Shown here: one piece after another, positions 1 through 8,934 of the stretch
How positions within the stretch are numbered: position 1 is the stretch's first letter
How the letters are laid out: each line of letters starts with the position of its first letter
DNA from: Cyanobium sp. Morenito 9A2
GTDB lineage: Bacteria; Cyanobacteriota; Cyanobacteriia; PCC-6307; Cyanobiaceae
Direction: 5' to 3'
NCBI RefSeq assembly: GCF_024345575.1
Contig: NZ_JAGQBJ010000009.1
Coordinates: 1 to 64,000, forward strand
DNA: 64,000 nucleotides
Notes under the pieces: generated by a model
The model's database searches: none
What the model saw: the letters and a program-made list of their open reading frames with translations, nothing else
Told to the model about the DNA's origin: nothing
Program-made: the position numbers and the translations under genes

Positions 1-70
1 AGCCACTTGTAAGCACTGCGGAGGCTGATCCCGGCTTCCGCCGCTAGGGTCTTGGGACGGCGGTGACACT
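1..70 (-). mobile_element. IS481-type transposase fragment, cut by the left edge
   Basis: On the minus strand the first 70 bases encode a helix-turn-helix stretch containing TLAAEAGISLRSAYKWL, which matches from memory the N-terminal DNA-binding segment of IS481-family transposases. The remaining catalytic part would lie to the left of the window. Upstream of it (70-100) the expected N-terminal residues appear only in another frame, so the element may be frameshifted. No terminal inverted repeat could be recognised. Only the short motif supports the call. Confidence 0.5.
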
Positions 71-865
71 CCGACCCTGGCGACCTCACACCCCCGTGTC
101 AGCTGAGCAACGTGGTGGGGCGACACACTTAGTAGGGAATTACCGCAGCCAGAGCCGTGATGGCGACAGCCTAAGTGGAGGCTCATACAATGATTTTGCC
201 AGCGTGAAATTGCATGACTGCATAAGAGAGCGCGCCCAAATCCTAAGCACGCTGCTTTGATGGCAAAGAGAACTCTGAATCACCAATCACCATCTAAAGC
301 ATCAGAAGAACTGGGACATCGGTCGAAATAGTAGCCATAAAGACCAACCAACTGAAAACCAAAGATCTTGTCTACTAGTCAAGCGCTCAGGGGTGACTCG
401 ACGATCTGAAAACGCATTCCGGGCATCTGGGTCTCGCGGAAACCGGGAGCCAAGCAGAACCCCCCTGGCCAGGCCCGACGTGGGTACGAGGAGAAGACGA
501 ACGACAAAATCGTTACAACCACAAGGAGATCAGACAATCTGATTCCGGCCATCAAATGGAGGCGAATCCGCCTCCATTTCGCCTAAATCAAGCCCAGAAA
601 CCGAGTCCAATGAGTCAGCAGATGCCAACAAAAGCGTCGCTGCGGCAGAGAGTCTTGTTGAGACGCCTTCCGGACTCAAACCAGGCCGCCGCCAGTCATC
701 GGTGTATCGAATAGAACATCGTCCACGCAAATCCAATGCATCTTCTTGGCCCAGCTGATTAAGGACAATTCCAAGAGCATCACACATGCAGCAAAGGGTG
801 ATCGGCTCCATCGGTTTGCGTACCCAAACAGCGGCGCATCGCGCCAATTCTGTGTGAGGACTCCC
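71..865. other. gene-free stretch upstream of the porin gene
   Basis: No open frame here resembles a protein and base composition is less GC-rich than in the neighbouring genes, especially at 170-400. It presumably holds the porin promoter and leader. A GTGAGGA purine-rich sequence at 854-860 is a plausible ribosome binding site for the ATG at 866. No tRNA, repeat array or clear terminator was seen. Confidence 0.4.
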
Positions 866-2488
866 ATGAAACTCGTCCAGCAACTCCTGCTGGCCCCAGC
901 AGCCCTGGGTCTTCTGGCCCCGATGGCTGCATCGGCCGCCGATTTCAACCTTGACGCCGTCAACAAGTACGCCGGCACCGAGGAACAAGTCACCAGCATC
1001 ACCCAATTCTCCGACGTCCAGCCCACCTCCTGAGCCTATCAAGCACTTTCAAACTTGGTTGAGCGCTACGGCTGCGTCGCCGGCTATCCCAACAGCACCT
1101 TCAAGGGCTCTCAGCCCCTGACTCGCTGGGAAGCTGCTGCCCTGCTCAACGCCTGCCTTGATCGGATCACCGAAGTGACCGACGAACTCAAAAGGCTCAT
1201 GGAGGAATTCAAGAAAGAACTCGCCGTGCTGCGCGGCCGCGTCGATGGCCTCGAAGCGAAGGTGGGTGAGCTGGAGGCCAATCAGTTCTCAACCACCACC
1301 AAGCTCCGTGGTGTAGCCACCTTCGTGGTCGGGGGCAACTCCTTCGGTGGCTCCAACAACCCCCTGGTCGAGTTCAACAAGGCCGCCCAGGGGGCCGTCA
1401 CGTTCAACTACGACCTGCGCCTCGCCTTCGACACCAGCTTCAGCGGCAAGGATTTGCTCCGCACCGAGCTGAGGGCCGGCAACTTCCAGGTTTCCCGCTT
1501 CGGAGCAGGGACGACCGTCCTCAACCTCCTCTCCAACGCCTGGCAACAACCGCCAACCGCGGACACGGTAGCGATCAATCGCCTCTTGTATCAGTTCCCG
1601 ATCGGCTCAGAGTTCACCGCCACCGTCGGCACAAAAGTCCGTCAGGACGACATGCTGGCCCTGTGGCCGACGGTGTGCTCATCCGATCCGATCCTGGCCT
1701 TCTTTGTCCACAACGGCACCTACTCCGTCAACCTCGGCTCCGGCGCCGGCCTGTGGTGGAAAAGAAACAACTTCTCGGTCAGCGCCAACTACGTCAGTGC
1801 GAACGGGAATCAGGGCAATCCCAACCTGGGAGGCATCGGCACCAGCGGATCGCAATCCACCGGTACGGTGCAACTGGCCTACACACAACCCCGCTGGGCG
1901 ATCTCAACCGCCTACACTTACAGCCAGAGCCAGGGCCCCAACATGGGCACGTGGAACGGCGCTGTTCCACTGGTTGCACTCGGCGGTGGTGGTAACACCT
2001 CGCTCAAGACCAACGCTGTTTCCATCAACGGCTACTGGCAGCCTTCCACCACTGGCTGGACCCCCTCGATCAGCGCCGGATGGGGCTACATCAGCTACAG
2101 CTCCGACAGTTTTGATGGGGGCCCAGGCGTGGGTTCTTTCTCCGCCAACGGTCTCAAAAGTCAGTCGTGGTTCGTAGGCCTGAACGGGAAGGATGCGTTC
2201 GTCAAGGGCAACGAACTCGGTGCTGCCGTCGGCCAGGCACCGTTCATCACCAGTTATGGCGGTTACAGTGGTTGGGAAAACCAGTTCGGCGACACACCTC
2301 GCGACTCAAACTTCATCACGGAGCTCTGCTACAAATTCCAGATCACTGACAACATCAGCGTGACTCCAGCAGTTTTCTACATCAGCAATCTCAATGGACA
2401 GGGACAACAACCCACTGCCAACGTCGCCGGTCCCGGTCAGGGCTTAAACAACTTCGGAGCCCTGGTGAAGACCACCTTCAAGTTCTGA
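866..2488 (+). pseudogene. SLH-domain OprB-type outer-membrane porin with an in-frame TGA
   Basis: The frame starts with a signal peptide (MKLVQQLLLAP...AASA) and enters an S-layer homology domain. After residue 55 (ending QFSDVQPTS) there is a TGA at 1031-1033, after which the same frame continues as AYQALSNLVERYGCVAGYP and stays open to 2488. In cyanobacterial SomA/SomB-like porins the TGA position is a conserved tryptophan (DWAYQAL), so a single TGG-to-TGA change explains it. After the SLH domain come a coiled coil (about residues 100-135) and an OprB-like beta barrel ending in the typical terminal phenylalanine (TTFKF). Apart from the stop the gene is full length, about 540 codons. It could be a recent null allele, a sequencing error, or read through. 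A terminator follows. Confidence 0.85.
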
Positions 2489-2536
2489 GTCTTGCCCCAG
2501 GCCACGGCCAGATTTTCACACACACAAACCGCTCGA

Positions 2537-2566
2537 GCCGTGGCGATCCGCCACGGCTTTTCTTCT
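2537..2566 (+). terminator. intrinsic terminator after the porin gene
   Basis: A perfect 8-bp stem GCCGTGGC/GCCACGGC (2537-2544 and 2550-2557) with a 5-base loop is followed by TTTTCTTCT. It lies about 50 bases after the porin stop codon. Confidence 0.85.
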
Positions 2567-2795
2567 GGGGCTGATGCAGACGTTGATCCAGCCAGGGGCC
2601 GCCTTCAGCCGCTGGTGGTGGATCTGAGGCGGATCGGGCGGTTGTTTCGACCGGACAGTGGGGGAGGCCGAACCGGTGGGGGGCACCGTACCGGGCCGGT
2701 CGGTTCTCCCCATCGATGTCCCCAGGGACCTTGGCCACAGTGTCGTCACGGGTGAAGCGTTCTCACCCCCAACCACTCCAACCCGAGGACAACCC

Positions 2796-3209
2796 ATGCT
2801 GACCCTGCGCCAATCCCCCCTCGATCTTTTCGGTCGCCTGGAGCAACAGGTGCTCCAGGCCGAGCGGGTTCCCGCTGCCGAAATCCATGACAATGAGCAG
2901 GCTTACACGATCGTTCTGGAGCTCCCTGGCGTGGACAAGGGCTCCATCGACGTCAAGGCCACCGACCGATCCCTGGTGATCAGTGCTGAGCGCAAGTCCG
3001 AAACCTGCCTGCGCTCCGACGACGGCGCTGCCGAATCCAGCGGCCCCCTGCACAGCGAATTCCGCTATGGCACCTGGAGCCGCACCTTCCGCTTCCCTGG
3101 CGGCCTCGACAGGGAGCGCCTGGAGGCCCGCTACCGCGATGGCCTGCTCACCGTCACCGCCCCCAAGGCCCAGACCAGCACCACGGTGTCGGTGAAGGTG
3201 GAGGACTGA
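2796..3209 (+). CDS. Hsp20/alpha-crystallin family small heat shock protein
   Basis: This 137-residue protein is a small heat shock chaperone that holds unfolding proteins in the cytosol. The alpha-crystallin domain spans roughly residues 30-130, with the typical strand ELPGVDKGSIDVKATDRSLVI and the FRFPGGLDRERLEARYRDGLL segment that resembles the conserved G-L-L motif region. Length fits bacterial class A Hsp20. The ATG at 2796 is chosen because GAGGA at 2785-2789 is well spaced and the upstream in-frame extension is not Hsp20-like. It is monocistronic between two terminators. No CIRCE element was seen upstream. Confidence 0.93.
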   Translation: MLTLRQSPLDLFGRLEQQVLQAERVPAAEIHDNEQAYTIVLELPGVDKGSIDVKATDRSLVISAERKSETCLRSDDGAAESSGPLHSEFRYGTWSRTFRFPGGLDRERLEARYRDGLLTVTAPKAQTSTTVSVKVED

Positions 3210-3270
3210 GGCGCCCAGGCGACGCCGGGATGGCCCCCGAGCCCACGAGACGGTTCAGTGTTAGGTCCCA

Positions 3271-3295
3271 GCCCCGGCTCTTGCCGGGGCTTTTT
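3271..3295 (+). terminator. intrinsic terminator after hsp20
   Basis: Stem GCCCCGGC/GCCGGGGC (3271-3278 and 3283-3290) with loop TCTT and a T5 tail. It lies between the convergent hsp20 and nrtD genes and is oriented for the plus strand. Confidence 0.88.
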
Positions 3296-3339
3296 GCTGG
3301 GGGCTTGAGACTGGGCCGAGCCGATCTGAACCCGACGGC

Positions 3340-4179
3340 TCATTCGGTGTCGTCGTGGGCGAACCGGCTATAGAGGAAATCGAGCGCCCGGTTGCGCAGG
3401 TCGTAATAGAGGGGGTCCTCCATGATCTCCTCACGGTTGCGGGGCCGCGGGAAGCTGATCTCCATGATTTCGCCGATCTTCGCGGCCGGGCCGTTGGTCA
3501 TCATCACCAGCCGATCGGCGAGGAACAGGGCCTCGTCGATGTCGTGGGTGATCATCAACACGGTGCACTTCTGGGTGTTCCAGATCGTGAGCAGCTCCTC
3601 CTGCAGTTCCTCCTTGGTGATCGCATCGAGGGCCCCGAAGGGTTCATCGAGGATCAGCACCTCCGGCCGGATCGCCAGGGCCCGGGCGATCGCCACCCGC
3701 TGCTTCATGCCGCCGGAGAGCTGCAGGATCTTCTTCTCGGCCGCCTCGGTGAGCCCGACCATCGCCAGGTGCTCCCGGGCAATCTCCTTCTTCTCCCGCT
3801 CGGGAAGATGCGGCTTCGCCGAATCGATCGCCAGATACACGTTTTCGTAGGCGGTGAACCAGGGCAGCAGCGCATACCCCTGGAACACCACCATGCGGTC
3901 GGGCCCCGGTCTGGTGATCGTGTTGCCATGCAACACCACCTGGCCCTCGCTAGGGGTGGCGAAGCCCGAGACCATGTTCAGCAGGGTGGACTTGCCGCAA
4001 CCGGAGTGGCCGATCACGCACATGAACTCCCCCTGGTTCACGGCCATGTCGATGCCATCCAGCACCGTGTAGGGCCCCTTGGCCGTGGGGTACACCTTGC
4101 TGACGTTTTCGAAACGCAGGAACGCTTCGGTGGGCGGCGCGCCGAGGTCGGGCACGGGGGACTGGATCACGGCGGACAT
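3340..4179 (-). CDS. nrtD: Nitrate/nitrite ABC transporter ATP-binding protein NrtD
   Basis: This is the simple ATPase subunit of the NrtABCD nitrate/nitrite importer, acting with NrtC on the cytoplasmic face of the NrtB permease. It has Walker A GHSGCGKST, the signature LSGGMKQR and Walker B VLILDEP in the order expected for an ABC ATPase, and the PGPDRMVVFQGYALLPW Q-loop typical of the nitrate/taurine ABC class. The 279-residue start (MSAVIQ) at 4179 matches usual NrtD length; an in-frame ATG at 4251 would add 24 unlikely residues and overlap nrtC by 4 bases. It is last in the nrtABCD operon. Confidence 0.95.
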   Translation of the reverse strand: MSAVIQSPVPDLGAPPTEAFLRFENVSKVYPTAKGPYTVLDGIDMAVNQGEFMCVIGHSGCGKSTLLNMVSGFATPSEGQVVLHGNTITRPGPDRMVVFQGYALLPWFTAYENVYLAIDSAKPHLPEREKKEIAREHLAMVGLTEAAEKKILQLSGGMKQRVAIARALAIRPEVLILDEPFGALDAITKEELQEELLTIWNTQKCTVLMITHDIDEALFLADRLVMMTNGPAAKIGEIMEISFPRPRNREEIMEDPLYYDLRNRALDFLYSRFAHDDTE

Positions 4180-4247
4180 GGGAGGGATGCGGTGGAGAGA
4201 AACTGGACTGGAAACGAAGCCATCAAGGGGAGGTCCGCTGGCCGGCG

Positions 4248-6251
4248 TCAACGGCGACTGGGGGGCGCCAGGGGGATCTCGGCAACGCTGAAATCACGCT
4301 TGATCACCTGGGCATTGAGGTAACCAATCGGGTCATCGGCGTTGAAGGGGAGGCCGTCGAACAGGTCGATGCCCTGGCGCTGGTAGCTGACCGCCTCGAG
4401 CCCCAGTTCCCGGGCAGCGGTGCTGAACACCCCCACCTGGCAGACCCGCTCGAGGATCTCCACCCAGTTACGCGGCAGGGGGATCTCACCCCAGCGGGCC
4501 ATCTGGGTCATCATCCAGAGGTGCTCAGTGCGGCTGGGACGGTTCAGGCCTTCGCCGAAGAAGAGGTGATGGGGCACGGCCGCCTCGCTCTCCGGGCCGG
4601 CCCGGTCAACGTCGGGGCTGCCCTCACTGAAGCGGATCAGCTCCGGCTTGATGCCGAGATAGCGGCGATCACTCAGCAGCTCGCTCAGCTCCGCCCAATG
4701 GGCCGGATCAGCGCAGTACTGGCAGGCCTCCAGCAAGGCCTTGGTGAGGGCGATGTGGGTGTTCGGGTAGGCCATCGCCCAGTCTTCACGCACGCCCAGC
4801 ACCTTGCCGGGGTGGCCGGGCCAGATCGCCAGGTCGCCCGCCATCGCGATGCCATGGCCGTCGCGGATCGCCCGGTCCAGCCAGGGGGCGCCCACGCAAT
4901 AGCCATCGATGCTGCCGTCCTTGAGGTCGGCGAGCATCTGGGCCGGCGGCAGGGCCTGCAGGTGCACGTCCTTGTCGGGATCGATGCCGTTGGCCGCCAG
5001 CCAGTAGCGCAGCAGCAGATTGTGCATCGAGGCCTCATGCACGATTCCCATCGTGTGGGGCTCGCGCTCATGGCTCTTGAGATAGGCGCGGTAGTCCTCC
5101 ACGGTGTGCACGCCCTGCTCAGCCAGGCGGCGCCCCAGGGTGATGCCGTTGCCGTTGCGGCTCAAGGTGAGCGCCGAAACGATCGGCAGCGGCGCGCCCC
5201 CATGGCCGCCGGCCGTCATCCAGGTGGGCATGCCCGCAGGCATCAGCGAGGCGTCGAGGGTGCCATCCACCAGCCCATCGACAATGCCGCGCCAGGTGGG
5301 TTCGCGGATCAGCTGCACCTCGTCGAGGCCATGCTTGGCGAACAGGCCGTGGGCTTCGGCCACCGCCAGGGGCGCACTGGCGGCCAGGGGCAGGAAGCCC
5401 AGATCCAGGTTCACCTTCTCGAGGCCGTGGCGGGCCACCGTCTGGTGGGGCCGGGCCCGCCACTGCTTCACCCGCTTCTGGCGGTTGAGGAAGTAGATGA
5501 TCTCCGAGCGCAGGCTGTAATAGCTGGGGTGGTGCACCACCTCCAGCCGCTGGCGTGGCCGGGGGATGTCCACCTCCAGGATGCCGCCGATCCCCGAGCC
5601 CGGGCCGTTGGTGAGCATCACGATGCGGTCGGAGAGCAGCACCGCCTCGTCCACGTCGTGGGTGACCATCACAGCGGTGAGTTCGTGCTCATTGCAGATC
5701 TGCATGAGCTTCTCCTGCAGGTTGCCCCGGGTGAGGGCGTCGAGGGCACCAAAGGGCTCGTCGAGCAGCAGCAGCTTGGGGCGGATCGCCAGGGCGCGCG
5801 CGATCGCCACCCGCTGGCGCATGCCACCGGAGAGCTGCTGGGGCAGCTTGGCCTCGGCGGGACCCAAGCCCACCATCTCGATGTGCTCCTGAACGATGGC
5901 GTTGCGCTCCTCCCTGGGGAGATCGCCCATCACTTCATCGACGGCCAGGCCGATGTTCTCGCGCACCGTGAGCCAGGGCAGCAGGGAATAGTTCTGAAAC
6001 ACCACCATCTTGTCGGGGCCGGGGCGCTTGACGGCTTCGCCGTCGAGCAGCACAACACCTTCGGTCGGAAGATCCAGACCGGCGATCATGTTCAGCAGGG
6101 TGGACTTGCCACAGCCGGAGTGACCTATCAGGGAGATGAACTCTCCCTTCGTGATCTCTAGATCGATACCCTTGAGGGCCAGGTAGGTGCCGCCGCCGCG
6201 CAAGTCGAAACTCTTGTCGATTGTGCGGACGTCAACCAGGGATGTCGTCAT
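4248..6251 (-). CDS. nrtC: Nitrate ABC transporter ATPase with NrtA-like sensor domain, NrtC
   Basis: About 667 residues. The N-terminal 260 residues are an ABC ATPase (GHSGCGKST, LSGGMRQR, LLLLDEP). The C-terminal 380 residues resemble the NrtA substrate-binding protein but lack a signal peptide, so they face the cytosol. In Synechococcus this domain is known to mediate inhibition of the transporter by fixed nitrogen such as ammonium. NrtB and NrtD complete the complex. The start MTTSLVDV at 6251 is chosen by alignment with NrtD-like ATPases; an ATG nine codons upstream is possible. The spacer to nrtB is 64 bases. Confidence 0.95.
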   Translation of the reverse strand: MTTSLVDVRTIDKSFDLRGGGTYLALKGIDLEITKGEFISLIGHSGCGKSTLLNMIAGLDLPTEGVVLLDGEAVKRPGPDKMVVFQNYSLLPWLTVRENIGLAVDEVMGDLPREERNAIVQEHIEMVGLGPAEAKLPQQLSGGMRQRVAIARALAIRPKLLLLDEPFGALDALTRGNLQEKLMQICNEHELTAVMVTHDVDEAVLLSDRIVMLTNGPGSGIGGILEVDIPRPRQRLEVVHHPSYYSLRSEIIYFLNRQKRVKQWRARPHQTVARHGLEKVNLDLGFLPLAASAPLAVAEAHGLFAKHGLDEVQLIREPTWRGIVDGLVDGTLDASLMPAGMPTWMTAGGHGGAPLPIVSALTLSRNGNGITLGRRLAEQGVHTVEDYRAYLKSHEREPHTMGIVHEASMHNLLLRYWLAANGIDPDKDVHLQALPPAQMLADLKDGSIDGYCVGAPWLDRAIRDGHGIAMAGDLAIWPGHPGKVLGVREDWAMAYPNTHIALTKALLEACQYCADPAHWAELSELLSDRRYLGIKPELIRFSEGSPDVDRAGPESEAAVPHHLFFGEGLNRPSRTEHLWMMTQMARWGEIPLPRNWVEILERVCQVGVFSTAARELGLEAVSYQRQGIDLFDGLPFNADDPIGYLNAQVIKRDFSVAEIPLAPPSRR

Positions 6252-6315
6252 CGTTGGGGGTTGGCTCTGATGGGCCAAGGCAAAGGAACGGGGCGATCAA
6301 GAGGCGGGGTGGCGG

Positions 6316-7149
6316 TCACTGACCCGGGGAGATGCGGGTCTGCAGCCAGGCCATCAGGCGATCGAGCACCAGACCGATGGCACCGATCCAGATCACACCG
6401 AGCACGATCTCGCCCACGTAGTTCTGCTGGTAGGCGTCCCAGATGAAGAAGCCGATGCCAAGGGTGCCGGGCATCACGATCTCAGCGGCGATGATCGCCA
6501 GCCAGGCCAGGCCGATGGAGATGCGCAGGCCGGTGAAGATGTAAGGGAGAGCCGAAGGGATCAGCACCTTGGTGAAGAAGCGCCGGTTCGACATCTGCAG
6601 CACGAGGGCCACATTGCGGTAATCCTGGGGAATCTGGCGCACCCCTTCGGCGGTGTTGATCAGGATCGGCCAGATCGCGGTGATGAAGATCACGAAGATG
6701 GCCGCGGGCTGGTTCTTCTGGAAGAGCACCAGGGCGATCGGCACCCAGGCCAGGGGCGCCACCATGCGCAGGAACTGAAACAGGGGATCGAAAGCCCGGT
6801 TGATCGTGGGCTTCAGCCCGATGGTGATGCCCACGGCGATGCCCACCAGGGCGGCGAGGGTGTAGCCCTGGGCGACCCGGCCCAAACTGGCCATCGTCTG
6901 CCAGAACAGGCCCTTATCGAGGCCGCCCCGGTCATAGAAGGGGTAGAGGATCAGGTTGCGGGTGCGCTCCTCGGTGAACAAGCTGGTGGGCGCCGGCAGG
7001 GCGATCATTTTGGTGATCGAAAGGATCTGCCAGAGCAGCAGGAACCCACCGATGCCGAGCAGCGGCGGCAGCCAGCTGCCGGAGCTGCGGGTGAGCCATC
7101 CCAGGGGACTGGGGGTCGCACCCGGGCGGCGCGGTGAGGTGGGGACCAT
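6316..7149 (-). CDS. nrtB: Nitrate ABC transporter permease NrtB
   Basis: A 277-residue integral inner-membrane protein of the BPD_transp_1 class with about six hydrophobic helices. The characteristic EAA-like cytoplasmic loop is visible as NTAEGVRQIPQDYRNVALVL, where the ATPases dock. It forms the channel of the nitrate importer. It lies between nrtA and nrtC on the same strand. A hairpin with a T-run (7258-7287) separates it from nrtA, which suggests it is expressed at a lower level than the binding protein. Confidence 0.95.
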   Translation of the reverse strand: MVPTSPRRPGATPSPLGWLTRSSGSWLPPLLGIGGFLLLWQILSITKMIALPAPTSLFTEERTRNLILYPFYDRGGLDKGLFWQTMASLGRVAQGYTLAALVGIAVGITIGLKPTINRAFDPLFQFLRMVAPLAWVPIALVLFQKNQPAAIFVIFITAIWPILINTAEGVRQIPQDYRNVALVLQMSNRRFFTKVLIPSALPYIFTGLRISIGLAWLAIIAAEIVMPGTLGIGFFIWDAYQQNYVGEIVLGVIWIGAIGLVLDRLMAWLQTRISPGQ

Positions 7150-7257
7150 GAAAGGAAGACTCCGAAAAACGAGGAAGGGGAAGGGATTCGGTCCGCAGCG
7201 GCCGAGACCGGGCAGTGGACCTTAAGGGAATTGGAGCCGAAGTGACTCAGTGTCTTG

Positions 7258-7287
7258 AAAAACTCCAGGGGTTGGAAGCCCCTGGAG
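7258..7287 (-). terminator. attenuator-like hairpin between nrtA and nrtB
   Basis: Read on the minus strand, a perfect 9-bp stem (CTCCAGGGG pairing with CCCCTGGAG, 7279-7287 and 7263-7271, 7-base loop) is followed directly by TTTTTC. It has the form of an intrinsic terminator but sits inside the operon, 17 bases after the nrtA stop and 109 bases before nrtB. It probably makes most transcripts end after nrtA, or protects the nrtA 3' end. Confidence 0.8.
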
Positions 7288-7303
7288 ATGGATCAATCCA
7301 GAC

Positions 7304-8641
7304 TCACTTCTTAATCTTCAGGCTGTCGAGATAGGCCTGGGGATTCTCCGGGTCATAGACGACGCCATCGAAGAAGGTTTCCTTGCCGCGGCTGGAGCCG
7401 GTGGGGATATCGGCGGCGGGTAGGCCCAGTTCCTTGGCCGCCTGGAGCCAGAGATCGTCGCGAACCGTTCTGTCGTTGATCGCCTTGGCCTGTTCGACCG
7501 AGTCGATCACCCCCGGATAGAACTTCCAGCGCATCGATTCGAGCAGGAACCACAGGGTCAGGCTCTTGTAGGGGTAGGAGATCACGCCCCGATCGCTGGC
7601 CCAGTAGAGCGGTCCCATGGCCGGGTCGGTCTCGGGCTTGCCGGCGGCACCCATCAGGTACTCACCCTTGAGCGACTGCTCCAGCACCGGCACCGGAATG
7701 TTGTACCACTTGCGGGAGCTGAGGATCTTGGCGGCTTCGGCCTTGTTCTCAGCCTTGTCGAGCCACTGCTGGGCTTCGATCACCCCCTTGAGCAGGGCCA
7801 CGGCGGCCTTGGGGTGCTTGTCCACCCAGTCGGCCCGCACCGCCAGATACTCCTCAGGGTGCACCTTCCAGAGCTGGGCGGTGGTGGCCGCCAGGTAGCC
7901 CACCTTGTCCTTGACGATCCGGGAGGGCCAGGGGTCGCCGGTGGAGAAGGCCTGCATCGTGCCGTTCTTCATCCCCTGGAGGGTTTCAGTGGCGGGCACC
8001 GTGAGCAACTCCACCTGCTTGTCGGGGTCGACGCCGCCTGCCGCCAGCCAGTAACGGATCCAGATCTCCTGGTTGGCCTTCGGGAAGGTGTAGGAGGCCT
8101 TGAACTTGTTGCCCGTCTTCTGGGCAAAGGAATCGAAGAAGCCCGGGGAGGTCTTCTTGAGATCGACGCTGAGGTTGCCGTCCTTGACGGCGTTGGCGGC
8201 GGCGATGCCGTTGCCCTGGCTCATCAGCATCGCCAGCACGACCATCGGAACCTTCTTGCCATCGGTGATCGCGCCTTCACTGATCATCTGGGGCATCGGC
8301 ATCTGCCACTGACCACCGTCGATGCCACCCCCGGCGGAGCCGAGTACCACGTTGTCGCGGGCGGAGGGCCAGCTGGCCTGCTTGGTGAGGTTCACATCCA
8401 GGCCATGCTTGGCGAAGAAGCCCTTCTCGACCGCCACCACCAAGGGCGCGGCCTCAAGGATGGGGATGAAGCCAAGACTGATCGTCTTGGTCTCCAGGCC
8501 CTTATCAGTTGCGGCCGAAGGAGCTGTCTTGTCGCCCCCACCGCCTGCGGTGTCTGGGGGATTGCCCAAGCACCCCCCCAGCATCACACTGCCGACCAGG
8601 GTTGCGCTCATGAGAGCAAGGAATTGACGACGCTTTGACAT
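7304..8641 (-). CDS. nrtA: Nitrate/nitrite-binding lipoprotein NrtA
   Basis: 445 residues. The N-terminus has a double arginine (SKRRQF), a hydrophobic stretch and a lipobox LGGC with cysteine at residue 24, so it is a periplasmic lipoprotein anchored to the plasma membrane, possibly exported by Tat. After a Gly/Ser/Thr-rich linker the substrate-binding domain follows the NrtA/CmpA pattern (LGFIPILEAAPLVVAVEKGFF). It captures nitrate and nitrite for NrtBCD. It is first in the operon. No Shine-Dalgarno sequence is visible; instead an 11-bp hairpin lies just upstream. The C-terminal half of NrtC is its cytoplasmic homologue. Confidence 0.96.
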   Translation of the reverse strand: MSKRRQFLALMSATLVGSVMLGGCLGNPPDTAGGGGDKTAPSAATDKGLETKTISLGFIPILEAAPLVVAVEKGFFAKHGLDVNLTKQASWPSARDNVVLGSAGGGIDGGQWQMPMPQMISEGAITDGKKVPMVVLAMLMSQGNGIAAANAVKDGNLSVDLKKTSPGFFDSFAQKTGNKFKASYTFPKANQEIWIRYWLAAGGVDPDKQVELLTVPATETLQGMKNGTMQAFSTGDPWPSRIVKDKVGYLAATTAQLWKVHPEEYLAVRADWVDKHPKAAVALLKGVIEAQQWLDKAENKAEAAKILSSRKWYNIPVPVLEQSLKGEYLMGAAGKPETDPAMGPLYWASDRGVISYPYKSLTLWFLLESMRWKFYPGVIDSVEQAKAINDRTVRDDLWLQAAKELGLPAADIPTGSSRGKETFFDGVVYDPENPQAYLDSLKIKK

Positions 8642-8664
8642 CGAATCAAGGGCAAAGGAAAGGA

Positions 8665-8708
8665 GCTGATCGACAACCTGTTGATCAGCGAGGGAATGTG
8701 AACGTTCA
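8665..8708 (-). promoter_or_regulatory. nrtA leader hairpin and TGAACGTTCA palindrome
   Basis: Starting 23 bases upstream of the nrtA start codon is an inverted repeat with arms GCTGATC/GATCAGC (8665-8671 and 8683-8689) that extends to 11 pairs with one G-T wobble. Next to it, at 8699-8708, is a perfect palindrome TGAACGTTCA. A canonical NtcA box (GTA-N8-TAC) was not found in the 8642-8934 spacer. The palindrome may be an operator for the adjacent Crp-type regulator, whose own upstream region carries AACGTTC at 10088-10094. The role is inferred. Confidence 0.4.
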
Positions 8709-8934
8709 AAAAAGCTGGGGAAAATTCAGCCTGCCAATGGCAAAACCAGTGGCCGAATCAGGGGGCCCTAGGGATGGATCATGGGTCACCGTTGCGGCGG
8801 TCGAGAGAAGTTAATGGCTGGGCGAGCCGGTTGGGTGCTTTGGTAACGCAGGATCACCAATGGCAGCGATCAGCGCAGCCAATCAATCCCCGCCGCCGTC
8901 AAACGTCGACTTCGCCCACCCGCCTGTGGCCCGG

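Noticed and set aside
4521-6161. A 546-codon plus-strand frame opposite nrtC
   Set aside because: It mirrors the ABC ATPase and sensor codons and has no recognisable domain.
8843-8856. Possible NtcA box GTA-N8-TCA upstream of nrtA
   Set aside because: The right half does not match TAC, and no other GTA-N8-TAC occurs in the spacer.
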